Part shown: in pieces, positions 32,588 through 41,107 of the stretch
Numbering within the stretch: position 1 is the first letter of the stretch
How the letters are laid out: each line of letters starts with the position of its first letter
DNA from: Cryobacterium sp. HLT2-28
GTDB taxonomy: Bacteria; Actinomycetota; Actinomycetes; Actinomycetales; Microbacteriaceae
DNA: 64,000 bases
Reading direction: 5' to 3'
Assembly: GCF_004402495.1 (NCBI RefSeq)
Contig: NZ_SOFH01000021.1
Location: 62,001 to 126,000 of the forward strand
Program-made: the position numbers and the translations under genes
The notes under the pieces: generated by a model
What the model was told of the DNA's origin: nothing
What the model saw: only the letters and a program-made list of their open reading frames with translations
The model's database searches: none

Positions 32588-33409
32588 TCAGCGCGGCCGG
32601 CGCTGCTCCGGCCTGGCCGGCGCGATGATCGTGGCCCGGTGCCCATCGGGGGAGGGCTGGTCGTCCGCACCGAGCACCTGGCTACGCTCGATGCCGTGGT
32701 GCCACCAGAGCGACGCGGTCCACGCGCTGACCAGGGCGTCGATCAGGTCCTCCCGGTGTTTGTAGGCCCGGTCGAGCAGCGGCGAGTGGCTGGTGACCAG
32801 GGCATCCGACACCGGGTGGGTGGACAGGTCCAGGGGTGGCGTCGCAGCATGCAGCCGCCATACCCGCTGGATGAGGTCGTCGCACACGAACGCCCGGGCG
32901 GCGCGACGCTGGTCGGGAGGGAGGGCCGAACCCATCCGCTTGTACCGCGGCCGTTTGTCGTCGTACCCGAACTCCTCGGCGCCGACCAGGGTCGTGTACG
33001 GGTAGCACTCGAAGAAACTGGCGATGGCCGGGTCCACCGGCGACAGGCCGTCGGTGTAGGTCCAGCCGGATGCCTCGAGCCGACGACGGATCGATACGCC
33101 GCCCTGCCACGGGCGGGCGAGGTTGGAGGCGTTCGCGGAGACGAACCAGCCGCCGTAGCGGCTGCCGGTCTCACGTTCGCACAGTCGCATCCCGGAAGGA
33201 TTGTTCACCACCAGCGGGGCGTCGATCGCGAGCACCGCGCCCGGCTCCCACATCGAGTCGATCCACTCGAGCACGGCCTCGGTGCCCCTGGCCCAACCAG
33301 CACCGAGGACCTGGCCCTCTTCGTCGATGCAGGCCAGGCCGGTTTCGTTGGCGGGTTTGGTGGCCGTGCCTTCGGCCCAGGCCAGATCAACTCCGAGGAA
33401 TCGCGTCAT
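32588..33409 (-). CDS. DUF429 protein (predicted RNase H-like fold)
   Basis: A 273-residue DUF429 protein. The N-terminus FLGVDLAWAEG matches the first acidic strand of the predicted RNase H-like nuclease fold. AVLAIDAPLVVNNPSGMRLCE gives the second conserved Asp, followed by FFECYPYTTLVG and a helix with HREDLIDALVSAWTASLW carrying the late acidic residue. No activity has been established for most of the family. The ATG (first base 33409) lacks a ribosome site; TATCTA six bases upstream is a weak leaderless -10. It is divergent from the sugar porter. Confidence 0.85.
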   Translation of the reverse strand: MTRFLGVDLAWAEGTATKPANETGLACIDEEGQVLGAGWARGTEAVLEWIDSMWEPGAVLAIDAPLVVNNPSGMRLCERETGSRYGGWFVSANASNLARPWQGGVSIRRRLEASGWTYTDGLSPVDPAIASFFECYPYTTLVGAEEFGYDDKRPRYKRMGSALPPDQRRAARAFVCDDLIQRVWRLHAATPPLDLSTHPVSDALVTSHSPLLDRAYKHREDLIDALVSAWTASLWWHHGIERSQVLGADDQPSPDGHRATIIAPARPEQRRPR

Positions 33410-33554
33410 GCGTCATAGATAGCACACGCGCCTGTCACCCGAAGTGGGCGTTCCGCCTACACCAGGGCATCCGGTAAAATCCGGCCGATTTTTCCGGCAG
33501 AGACCGCCGGGCGTAGCCTCGGAAGGTTGTCACACAGAACTGAGGTCGCCGAAA

Positions 33555-35027
33555 ATGAAGCAAAAACTACAACCGTCGACAAACGGAAAGGTCATCGCAC
33601 TCGCGGTAGCCGGGGCCTTCGGAGGATTCCTCTTCGGGTTCGATGCGTCGGTCATCAATGGCGCCGTCAATGCCATTCAGGATGAGTACTCGCTCAACGC
33701 CACCCTGACGGGTCTGGCCGTGGCGAGCGCGCTGCTCGGAGCCGCGGGCGGTGCGTATCTCGGCGGGAGCGTGGGCGACCGGTTCGGTCGCATCCCCGTC
33801 ATGCTGCTCGGCTCGATTATGTTCTTTATTAGCTCGGTTGGATCGGCCTTCGCCTTCGGCGTCTTCGACCTTGTGCTCTGGCGCATTGTCGGCGGCCTCG
33901 GGATCGGACTCGCCTCCGTTGTCGCTCCGGCGTACATCGCCGAGATCTCGCCCCGGCAGTTGCGTGGGCGGCTGGGATCGCTCCAGCAACTCGCCATCAC
34001 CATCGGCATTTTCTCGGCGCTGCTGTCCGACGCGGTCTTCGCCAATACCGCCGGCGGCGCCAGCGAACCGTCCCTGTTCGGGCTCGACGCCTGGCGCTGG
34101 ATGTTCCTCGCCTGCGCCCTGCCCGCCGCCGTGTACTTCGTCATCGCCAGGCTCCTGCCGGAATCGCCGCGCTTCCTCGTGCTCAAGGAACGCGAGGACG
34201 AGGCCCGCACCGTCTTCGCGAAGCTCTGGCCGAACGGCGACGTGGACCGTGAGATCCGCGACATCAAGACGTCGATCGCGGTCGACAAGCGCGCTGCCCG
34301 CTCCGGTTCGCTCCGGGGCAAGGCCCTGGGACTCCGGCCGATCGTCTGGGTCGGGATCATCCTGTCCGTCTTCCAGCAGTTCGTCGGCATCAACGTGATC
34401 TTCTTCTACTCGACCACGTTGTGGAAGGCGGTGGGCTTCGAGGAGTCCAGTTCCCTGACCATCTCCGTGTTCACCGGTCTCACCAACATCCTGGTCACCT
34501 TCGTCGCCATCGCGCTCGTCGACCGGATCGGCCGGCGGCCGATCCTGATGACCGGTTCGGTCGGGATGACCCTGTCGCTGGCCACCATGGCGATCGCGTT
34601 CAGCCAGGCGGTGACCGTGAACGGTGAACTCAGCCTGCCCGGCGCCTGGGGTCCGATCGCCCTGGTCGCGGCGAACGTGTTCGTGATCTTCTTCGGTGCG
34701 TCGTGGGGTCCGGTGGTCTGGGTGCTGCTCGGGGAGATCTTCCCGAACACGATCCGAGTGAAGGCCCTCGGAATCGCGGCCGCCGCGCAGTGGGTCGCCA
34801 ACTTCCTGGTCGCCGTCACGTTCCCACCGCTGGCGGCGCTGTCGTTGCCGTTGACCTACGGGATGTACGCGGTGTTCGCGGCCCTGTCCTTCGTCTTCGT
34901 CCTGACCAAGATCCCGGAGACCAACGGGATGTCGCTCGACGAGGCGAACACCCTGCTGCCGCCGAAGAACGCGGCGAAGAAGGCCGCCGCGAGGCTCGCC
35001 GCGGAGAAGGTGCCCGTCAGGGTCTGA
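33555..35027 (+). CDS. MFS sugar transporter (sugar porter family)
   Basis: A 490-residue, twelve-helix sugar porter. Family signatures are GGFLFGFDASVINGAV (helix 1), GDRFGRIPVMLLGS (loop 2-3), PESPRFLVLKEREDEA (after helix 6), ALVDRIGRRPILMTGS (loop 8-9) and KIPETNGMSL at the end. Helix 7 FQQFVGINVIFFYSTTLW carries the sugar-binding QQ-type motif. It likely imports a hexose or pentose, or myo-inositol, by proton symport. I used ATG 33555 rather than the earlier in-frame start, because helix 1 begins soon after it. TAGCCT at 33514-33519 is a candidate -10, giving a leader of about 30 bases. Confidence 0.93.
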   Translation: MKQKLQPSTNGKVIALAVAGAFGGFLFGFDASVINGAVNAIQDEYSLNATLTGLAVASALLGAAGGAYLGGSVGDRFGRIPVMLLGSIMFFISSVGSAFAFGVFDLVLWRIVGGLGIGLASVVAPAYIAEISPRQLRGRLGSLQQLAITIGIFSALLSDAVFANTAGGASEPSLFGLDAWRWMFLACALPAAVYFVIARLLPESPRFLVLKEREDEARTVFAKLWPNGDVDREIRDIKTSIAVDKRAARSGSLRGKALGLRPIVWVGIILSVFQQFVGINVIFFYSTTLWKAVGFEESSSLTISVFTGLTNILVTFVAIALVDRIGRRPILMTGSVGMTLSLATMAIAFSQAVTVNGELSLPGAWGPIALVAANVFVIFFGASWGPVVWVLLGEIFPNTIRVKALGIAAAAQWVANFLVAVTFPPLAALSLPLTYGMYAVFAALSFVFVLTKIPETNGMSLDEANTLLPPKNAAKKAAARLAAEKVPVRV

Positions 35028-35029
35028 TC

Positions 35030-35779
35030 CTAGATCAGGCCGCGCAGCAGCTCCTCGGAGCTGACCCCGAGGCGGCCGGCTCGCTCGGCGAGGCGCGCGT
35101 GCTCGTCGACGGAGAGTGTCAGCGAGATCGTGTGGCCGGGTGCGGCGGCCGCCTCCGGCCCGGCGGAATCGAACGAGAAGAGTTCGGGATGCGCCGAGCG
35201 GCCGGCGGGCTTCGAGGCCGGTGGCGCGGTGGCAGGCCGCTCCGCCGCACCGCGCCGCGCCGGCGTGCTGCGAACGACGGCGGTTGAGGCGTCGGGGGCC
35301 GGCACGAGGTCGCCGGTTCGCACCCACCCCGGGCCGGGCTTGAACGGGACCTTGCGCTGGAACGCATCGGAGACGGCGCGGGCGCGGCTGTCCGCGGCCT
35401 CGTTCAGCGGATGATTCGCGTGCCCCTTGACCCATTCGAACCGGTATCTGCGGCCGACCAGCGCGGCGTCGATCTCCTGCAGCAGTTCGAGGTTGAGCAC
35501 GGGCTTGCCGTCGGCCTTGCGCCAGCCCTTGGCCTTCCAGCCGCGCATCCATTTCGTCACGGAGTTGATCACGTACTGGCTGTCGCAGAGCACGAGAAGG
35601 TCGTCGTCGAGGTGCGCGGTCGCCCGGAACAGCTCCAGCACGGCCTTGAGTTCGCCCTGGTTGTTCGTGGCGTGCTCCCACCCGCCGGCAGCCCAGCAGA
35701 AGTCGTTGACGTACCACGCCCATCCGGCCGGACCGGGGTTGCCGAGCGCGGAGCCGTCAGCGGCGGCGATGATGGTCAT
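35030..35779 (-). CDS. rnhA: Ribonuclease HI with C-terminal extension
   Basis: A 249-residue RNase H1, cleaving RNA in RNA-DNA hybrids. The four active-site acids are seen in AADGSALGNPGP (Asp), NNQGELKAVLELF (Glu), VLCDSQYVINS (Asp) and LNEAADSRARA (Asp). The catalytic domain ends near residue 140. The remaining 110 residues form a Pro/Ala-rich linker and a short terminal segment LSVDEHARLAERAGRLGVSSEELL, resembling a small helical DNA-binding or ribbon-helix-helix-like end. Stop codons of this gene and the convergent sugar porter are two bases apart. The ATG with first base 35779 has AAAGG upstream. Confidence 0.93.
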   Translation of the reverse strand: MTIIAAADGSALGNPGPAGWAWYVNDFCWAAGGWEHATNNQGELKAVLELFRATAHLDDDLLVLCDSQYVINSVTKWMRGWKAKGWRKADGKPVLNLELLQEIDAALVGRRYRFEWVKGHANHPLNEAADSRARAVSDAFQRKVPFKPGPGWVRTGDLVPAPDASTAVVRSTPARRGAAERPATAPPASKPAGRSAHPELFSFDSAGPEAAAAPGHTISLTLSVDEHARLAERAGRLGVSSEELLRGLI

Positions 35780-35852
35780 TGCTGGCCTTTCGTCTGGTCC
35801 CGTGAACCGGGACCTGTCCATTTTGCCACCGGGACGACGGCGACCCCGCCGC

Positions 35853-35858
35853 TAGGCT
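35853..35858 (+). promoter_or_regulatory. -10 element of a leaderless promoter for the Nudix gene
   Basis: TAGGCT ends 6 bases before the ATG at 35865. Confidence 0.55.
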
Positions 35859-35864
35859 CTGTTC

Positions 35865-36344
35865 ATGGCCACTCCCGACTTCATCCTCGGACTCCGCGAG
35901 AGCATCGGGCATGCCCCGTTGTGGCTGAGCGGCGTCACCGCTGTCGTCGTGCGGGATACCGAGGTGCTCCTCGTGCGCCGCGTCGACACGGGCCACTGGT
36001 CGTCCGTGGCCGGCGTCATCGATCCCGGTGAAGAGCCCGCGGATGCTGCGGCCCGCGAAATCCTCGAGGAGGCCGGTATCGTCGCCGAGGTGGAAGCCCT
36101 CGTCGGCGTCTTCACCCGCGAGCCGCTCAGCTACGCGAACGGGGACCAGGCGCAGTACCTCGACCTCGTCTTCCGCTGTCGGTGGGTGAGCGGAGAGCCG
36201 CACCCCGCCGACGGTGAGAACACGGCGGCGGCGTGGTGGCCCCTCGACGCGCTCCCGGCGCTGCCGGGCACCCACGCCGAGCGGCTGCGGCTGGCGGTCT
36301 CCCATCAGGGCCCGGCGGCCTTTCGCCGCCGGAACGGAGGCTAG
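35865..36344 (+). CDS. Nudix hydrolase
   Basis: A 159-residue pyrophosphohydrolase. The Nudix box reads GVIDPGEEPADAAAREIL, then EEAGI, matching GX5EX7REUXEEXGU with all catalytic Glu residues present. The rest is the usual short alpha/beta/alpha fold with WLSGVTAVVVRDTEVLLVRR before the box. The substrate could be an oxidised nucleotide, ADP-ribose or a similar diphosphate; the sequence does not say. It has a clean leaderless-type promoter. The stop overlaps the stop of the convergent MarP-like protease by four bases. Confidence 0.92.
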   Translation: MATPDFILGLRESIGHAPLWLSGVTAVVVRDTEVLLVRRVDTGHWSSVAGVIDPGEEPADAAAREILEEAGIVAEVEALVGVFTREPLSYANGDQAQYLDLVFRCRWVSGEPHPADGENTAAAWWPLDALPALPGTHAERLRLAVSHQGPAAFRRRNGG

Positions 36345-37522
36345 CCCTTGATGCAGTCCCCGGAAGAGACCGGAGCCGAAAGCGCCGCCGCCTGGGCGGC
36401 CACCGGGTCGACTTCCTCCATCGCGAGAGCGTAGCCGAGGTTGTTCGTGACGGTGGACTTGGCGAAAATGACTCCGGCCACCTGGCCGGCCTCGCTCAGG
36501 AGCGGCCCCCCGGATTCGCCGTGCTGCACGTCCGCGGCGAGCGTGTAGAGCTGCCGCTGCGCCGGTTCCTGGCCGTAGATGTCGGCGACGAGTGCCGGGG
36601 CCACGGCGACGACCTGGGCCGGCCCGGAATCGAACGGGCCGCCGTAGGGGTAGCCGTCGCTGACGGCCCGGCTGCCCGGGGCGAGGTTGGGACCGAGTTC
36701 GAGCGCAGGGGCGGAGAGGCCGCTCACGGCGATGACGGCCAGGTCGACGACCGGGTCGAAGTAGACGACCTGGCCTGGCCTCGCGTTGCCGCCCGGGGTG
36801 ACGACGACGGGTTCGGTCACCCCGGCGACGACGTGGGCGTTGGTGAGCACGCGGTCCTCGGCGATGACGAAACCGCTGCCCGACTGGTTCTGCCCGCAGG
36901 CGTAGGCGGTGCCGGTGATCTTCATCACGGATTGCCGGGCCGCGAGCAGTGCGTCGGTGTCGGCGGAGACAGGCGGGATGGTCGGCATCGGCCCGTTGAA
37001 GGCCTCGACCACCCGGGGGAGCCCTTCGCTGACGACGACGGAGCGCAACTGGGCGAGGAACGACTTCAGCGGGTCGGGGGTCAGGGTGTCGATCGACCGG
37101 ATCACGCCGGAGGAGGCGATGGCGGGAGAGAGCAGCGGCACGCCCAGCCCGCCGATGCTGAACGCGAGCATTGACACGACGAGGGCGGAGGCGACGACCG
37201 CGGCTCCGGCGCCGAGCATCCGGTCTGCCAGGCGCAGCTTGGTGCGGGCGCTGTGCGGGCGAAGGGACCGGCCGATCGAGCTGCCGAGTGAGAGGCCGCC
37301 GACCAGGAGCACCCCGGCCGTTGCGAGGGTGGCGGCCGTGCGCCATTCGGCGGCGGGAACCCAGGTGCCGACCACGGGAACGAGGAAGTAGGCGGCGACG
37401 CCACCGGCGATGAGCCCGGCGATGCTGCTCAGGCTGCCGATCAGGCCGCTGCGGAAGCCCGAGGCGAGGTAGCTCACCAGCAGCAGGACCAGGAGGATGT
37501 CAACAATCGTTGAACCTGGCAT
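36341..37522 (-). CDS. marP: MarP-like membrane serine protease (CvpA domain plus trypsin-like domain)
   Basis: A 393-residue protein. The first 165 residues are a CvpA-type membrane domain with four helices (VDILLVLLLVSYLASGFRSG, then SSIAGLIAGGVAAYFLVPVV and others). The outer trypsin-like domain has its triad in RVLTNAHVVAG (His), VDLAVIAVS (Asp) and VQHGESGGPLL (Ser). Two Cys, in AYACGQNQSG and near the end in SGDCIKG, could form the stabilising disulfide known in MarP. MarP-type proteases act at the cell envelope in acid and oxidative stress survival and peptidoglycan hydrolase processing. Convergent with the Nudix gene and divergent from DUF4192. Confidence 0.9.
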   Translation of the reverse strand: MPGSTIVDILLVLLLVSYLASGFRSGLIGSLSSIAGLIAGGVAAYFLVPVVGTWVPAAEWRTAATLATAGVLLVGGLSLGSSIGRSLRPHSARTKLRLADRMLGAGAAVVASALVVSMLAFSIGGLGVPLLSPAIASSGVIRSIDTLTPDPLKSFLAQLRSVVVSEGLPRVVEAFNGPMPTIPPVSADTDALLAARQSVMKITGTAYACGQNQSGSGFVIAEDRVLTNAHVVAGVTEPVVVTPGGNARPGQVVYFDPVVDLAVIAVSGLSAPALELGPNLAPGSRAVSDGYPYGGPFDSGPAQVVAVAPALVADIYGQEPAQRQLYTLAADVQHGESGGPLLSEAGQVAGVIFAKSTVTNNLGYALAMEEVDPVAAQAAALSAPVSSGDCIKG

Positions 37523-37705
37523 TCGTGGACCCTGCGCTTTCGTCGGTGCCCGGCGTTCACCCTCGGCATTTCTTGCTCAAGAGTACGGTGCCGCCGCGCC
37601 ATCGCATCAATCGCGGGAGTCATCCACAGGCAGCCTGAAGGTGCGGTTGTCCACCGATTGCGTCGGAGGCGGTCGCAGCTTTGGCCGAAAGACAAGGGTG
37701 GCGGC

Positions 37706-38929
37706 ATGAACAGGACAATCGTCAAGACCAGGGAAGCGTATGACTTCCTCGCGCTCGTGCCGCAACTCGTCGGATTCCAGCCGGAACGGAGCATGGTGCT
37801 CGTGGCGTTCCGGGGCAACCGCACCTGCGGGGCCATGCGCTTCAACCTGCCGGCAGCCGGCGCATCCCGCACAGTGTTGCGGAGAATCGCGTCTACCCTC
37901 GTCGGCACGCTGTGCCGGATCCCCGGGGTGGACGCTGTCGTGCCGGTGGTCTACACGGAGGAGACGTTCGCGTCGGTGGCCGGGCTGCCGGCGGAGCGGT
38001 TCGCCGAAACCGTGTGTGTGCGGGCGGAACTGTCCGGCTTCCTCGTTCGGGACGCGCTCTGCGTCGCACCGGACGGCTGGGGGTCCTACCGTGACCCGTC
38101 CTGCCCGGCCGGCGGGCATCCGCTGGCGGACATCGCCGGATCGGAGGTGCAGCGGGCCATCCCCGCCGAGGCCCGCCGTGACCTGGCCAGCCTGCGCAGC
38201 CGGGCCGACCTGCCCCGTGTCGACCTCGCCGCGCGGGAGCGGGTCGGCCGTCGGCTGGCCCGCTACCAGAGGCTCGGCGGGAAGGAGGAGACCGTTCCCG
38301 AGCTGCTCGCGATGGTCGGTGACATCCTCGATCCGGTGGCCACAGCGGAGGCGGCCCTGGACTGGGATCCGGGCGCCCTCGATCCCGCGGACGTGGCGGC
38401 GCTGCTCTTCCTGCTGCAGGGCCCTGCCTGCCGTGACCAGATGATGCTGCAGTTCGCGTTCGGTGAGGCGGTCGGCGCGCTCACCCACGCGCTGAACCTG
38501 CGGTACGCGGCCATCCAGGGCGCCACGGGGCAGAGCATGGACGACATCGTGCGGGCCGAGCGGGAACGGAACGGTGACGACGAACCCGACGCGAAACGGA
38601 CGAGCGACCTGATCCTCGGTCTGACGACCGTGCGGCCGGACCCCGACCGCATCGAACGGGCGGTGCGGTTGCTGCTGACCGTGGTCGCCCTGGCCCCTCG
38701 CCGGGCCAGGCCTGCCCCGTATTGCATGCTCGCCTGGTTGTCCTGGGCGATGGGCCGCGGTTCGGTGGCGGGCATCTTCGTCGACCGGGCGCTGGCCGTC
38801 GACCCCCGCTACGGCATGGCGGACCTGCTGGACACGCTGGTCTCCTCAGGGCACCTGCCGGACTGGGCGTTCGCGGTACCGTTCGATGAAGAACGGCCAC
38901 CGGAGACGACGAGTCCGGCCGGGGCCTGA
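37706..38929 (+). CDS. DUF4192-family protein
   Basis: A 407-residue actinobacterial DUF4192 protein. The typical opening DFLALVPQLVGFQPERSMVLVAFRG is present, with RPD/W-rich strands after it (LSGFLVRDALCVAPDGWGSY). The C-terminal half is helical, ending with LAWLSWAMGRGSVAGIFVDRALAVDP, a TPR-like segment. The function of the family is not known to me. I used ATG 37706, just after GGTGG, as it places the family start at residue 1; an in-frame start at 37658 would add 16 basic residues. Convergent with the aminotransferase. Confidence 0.85.
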   Translation: MNRTIVKTREAYDFLALVPQLVGFQPERSMVLVAFRGNRTCGAMRFNLPAAGASRTVLRRIASTLVGTLCRIPGVDAVVPVVYTEETFASVAGLPAERFAETVCVRAELSGFLVRDALCVAPDGWGSYRDPSCPAGGHPLADIAGSEVQRAIPAEARRDLASLRSRADLPRVDLAARERVGRRLARYQRLGGKEETVPELLAMVGDILDPVATAEAALDWDPGALDPADVAALLFLLQGPACRDQMMLQFAFGEAVGALTHALNLRYAAIQGATGQSMDDIVRAERERNGDDEPDAKRTSDLILGLTTVRPDPDRIERAVRLLLTVVALAPRRARPAPYCMLAWLSWAMGRGSVAGIFVDRALAVDPRYGMADLLDTLVSSGHLPDWAFAVPFDEERPPETTSPAGA

Positions 38930-38955
38930 AGTGAGGGTCCGTCTGCCGGCCCGGG

Positions 38956-40404
38956 CTAGAGGTACTTCGGCGCCTCCGACAGCACCCCGTGCAGGATCTC
39001 GCCGATCTCGCGGAACTCGGCCGGTCCGATGGTCAGCGGGGGAGCGAGCTGAACCACCGGGTCGCCCCGGTCGTCGGCCCGGCAGTAAAGGCCCGCCTCG
39101 AACAAGGCCTTGGACAGGTAGCCGCGCAGCAGGCGCTCCGACTCGGCGTCGGTGAAAGTCTCCTTGGTTGCCTTGTCCTTGACCAGTTCGATGCCGAAGA
39201 AGTAGCCCTCGCCGCGCACATCGCCCACGATCGGCAGGTCGAGCAGCTTCTCGAGCTCGGCGCGGAAAACAGGCGAATTCTCGCGCACGTTCTCGTTGAG
39301 CTTCTCCTCCTCGAAAATGTCGAGGTTGGCCAGCGCCACAGCCGACGACACCGGGTGGCCGCCGAAAGTGTAGCCGTGGTAGAACGTGGTGTCGCCGTGC
39401 TTGAACGGTTCGTAGATGCGGTCGCTGACGATGGTCGCGCCGATCGGCGAGTAGCCGCTCGTCATGCCCTTCGCGCAGGTGATCATGTCCGGCTCGATCC
39501 CGAAGGTGGTGGAGGCGAACATGTTGCCGATCCGGCCGAAGGCGGTGATGACCTCGTCCGCGACGAGCAGCACGTCGTACTGGTCGCAGATTTCACGGAC
39601 CCGCTTGAAGTAGCCGGGGGGCGGCGGGAAGCATCCGCCAGAGTTCTGGACGGGCTCCAGGAACACGGCGGCAACCGTCTCCGGGCCCTCGAACTGGATC
39701 ATCTCCTCGATCCGGTTCGCGGCCCACAGGCCGAACTTCTCCACGTCGTCGCCGAGGCCGGAGCCCATCTCGTCCGCGCGGTAGAAGTTGGTGTTGGGAA
39801 CCCGGAAACCGCCGGGCGTGACCGGTTCGAACATCTCCTTCATGGCCGGGATCCCGGTGATCGCCAGGGCGCCCTGCGGTGTGCCGTGGTAGGCGACGTT
39901 GCGGGAGATCACCTTGTGCTTGGTCGGCCGGCCCTGCAGTTTCCAGTAGTACTTGGCCAGCTTGAAGGCGGTCTCGACCGCTTCGCCGCCGCCGGTGGAG
40001 TAGAAGACGCGGTTCAGGTCGCCGGGAGCGTAGGACGCCAGCCGGTCGGCCAATTCGATCGCGTTCGGGTGCGCATAGGACCAGACCGGGAAGAAGGCCA
40101 GTTCCTCGGCCTGCCTGGCCGCCACCTCGGCCAGGCGTTTGCGCCCGTGGCCGACGTTCACGGTGAACAGGCCGCTGAGCCCGTCGATGTATTTCTTGCC
40201 GTGCGAGTCCCAAATGTGATGACCGAGGCCCTTGGTGATGATCGGCACCCCGGCGCCGGACTCCAGCACGGACTGGCGGGAGAAATGCATCCAGAGGTGG
40301 TCCTTCGCCTTCTGCTGCATCGCCGCGTTCTCGGCGTCGGTGAAGACGGGAGGCGATGCTTCGGCGGAGATTGTTTCGGTGGTTTCAGGCGCAGTGATTG
40401 TCAT
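38956..40404 (-). CDS. Class-III aminotransferase (polyamine/omega-amino-acid type)
   Basis: A 482-residue PLP enzyme of fold type I, class III. Phosphate-binding STGGGEAVETAFKLAKYYW and metal-like DEVITAFGRIGNMF are visible, and the Schiff-base Lys lies in CAKGMTSGYSPIGA. The N-terminal HIWDSHGKKYIDGLSGLFTVNVGHG is typical of putrescine-, beta-alanine- or omega-amine:pyruvate aminotransferases. It probably transaminates a diamine or omega-amino acid to pyruvate. It lies three bases after an AsnC-family regulator on the same strand. Agmatinase (8.5 kb) and polyamine uptake (60-64 kb) elsewhere in the window fit a role in putrescine use, but this is inference. Confidence 0.9.
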   Translation of the reverse strand: MTITAPETTETISAEASPPVFTDAENAAMQQKAKDHLWMHFSRQSVLESGAGVPIITKGLGHHIWDSHGKKYIDGLSGLFTVNVGHGRKRLAEVAARQAEELAFFPVWSYAHPNAIELADRLASYAPGDLNRVFYSTGGGEAVETAFKLAKYYWKLQGRPTKHKVISRNVAYHGTPQGALAITGIPAMKEMFEPVTPGGFRVPNTNFYRADEMGSGLGDDVEKFGLWAANRIEEMIQFEGPETVAAVFLEPVQNSGGCFPPPPGYFKRVREICDQYDVLLVADEVITAFGRIGNMFASTTFGIEPDMITCAKGMTSGYSPIGATIVSDRIYEPFKHGDTTFYHGYTFGGHPVSSAVALANLDIFEEEKLNENVRENSPVFRAELEKLLDLPIVGDVRGEGYFFGIELVKDKATKETFTDAESERLLRGYLSKALFEAGLYCRADDRGDPVVQLAPPLTIGPAEFREIGEILHGVLSEAPKYL

Positions 40405-40407
40405 TTT

Positions 40408-40890
40408 TTACCGTGTTCCCCAGTTGTAGAGCTGTTTGTGGAGTTTGAGATAGACGAAGGTCTCGGTGGAGTTGACTCCTTCGAGGCTGCGGATCTGCGA
40501 GTTGAGCAGAGCGATGAGCTCGTCGTCGTCTTCGCAGACGACCTCAGCGAGGATGTCGAACGATCCGGCGGTGAGCACGACATAGTCGACGGCCGGGATG
40601 GCGGCGAGCTTGTCGGCCAGGATACGGGTGTCGCCGCTGGCGCGGATGCCGATCATGGCCTGGCGGTAGAAGCCCAGCTGCATCGGATCGGTCACGGCGA
40701 CCACTTGCATGACGCCGGACTCGGTGAGCTTCTGCACCCGCTGCCGCACCGCTGCTTCGCTGAGGCCCACGGCCTTGCCGATTTCGGCATAGGAGCGCCG
40801 CCCGTCGACCTGCAGCTGTTCGATGATCTTCTTGGACACCTCGTCCAGCTGGGCGGGCTTCGCTGCCGCACCACGTCCATTTGCGCTCAT
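40408..40890 (-). CDS. Lrp/AsnC-family transcriptional regulator
   Basis: A 160-residue regulator. The N-terminal helix-turn-helix is SKKIIEQLQVDGRRSYAEIG, then KAVGLSEAAVRQRVQKLTES. The C-terminal RAM effector domain reads MQVVAVTDPMQLGFYRQAMI to the end. Members respond to amino acids and often regulate the adjacent gene, here the aminotransferase three bases downstream, in the same operon. The ATG (first base 40890) has CATAAT six bases upstream, the best -10 match in the window, and no ribosome site, so the mRNA is probably leaderless. It diverges from the FHA/PP2C/kinase array. Confidence 0.93.
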   Translation of the reverse strand: MSANGRGAAAKPAQLDEVSKKIIEQLQVDGRRSYAEIGKAVGLSEAAVRQRVQKLTESGVMQVVAVTDPMQLGFYRQAMIGIRASGDTRILADKLAAIPAVDYVVLTAGSFDILAEVVCEDDDELIALLNSQIRSLEGVNSTETFVYLKLHKQLYNWGTR

Positions 40891-40896
40891 CCAGCG

Positions 40897-40902
40897 ATTA
40901 TG
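40897..40902 (-). promoter_or_regulatory. -10 element of a leaderless promoter for the AsnC-family gene
   Basis: CATAAT on the minus strand, differing from TATAAT by one base, 6 bases before the ATG. Confidence 0.6.
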
Positions 40903-41006
40903 TCAGTGAGATTGCCATTCGGCAAGGGATTCCGTAGCCAAAAGGGTGCAAAACTGCGGAATCCAGAGCTATGACTGGATTGCTGGTCGCCCTTTCGTCG
41001 CCGGCG

Positions 41007-41091
41007 GGATGTGCGGACAATGCGTCGTGCCGGACAATGGGTCGTGCCGGACAATGTGTCGTGCCGGACAATGGGTCGGGTCGGACACTGA
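41007..41091. repeat. 17-bp tandem repeats upstream of the FHA/kinase gene array
   Basis: Three near-identical units of GTCGTGCCGGACAATGK lie at 41024-41040, 41041-41057 and 41058-41074, with degenerate units at 41007-41023 and 41075-41091. Each carries a TGTC/GTC...GAC(A) half-site symmetry. The array ends 16 bases before the ATG of the first FHA gene and lies between the divergent AsnC promoter and that gene. A regulatory binding array is a reasonable guess. Confidence 0.85.
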
Positions 41092-41107
41092 GCGGAAGGC
41101 CGGTTCT

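Noticed and set aside
41007..41091. CRISPR array
   Set aside because: The 17-bp units are directly adjacent with no spacers and no cas genes are near.
40946..41107. N-terminal extension of the FHA protein beginning at 40946
   Set aside because: It would translate the 17-bp repeats into a Cys-rich peptide unlike the rest; ATG 41108 is the better start.
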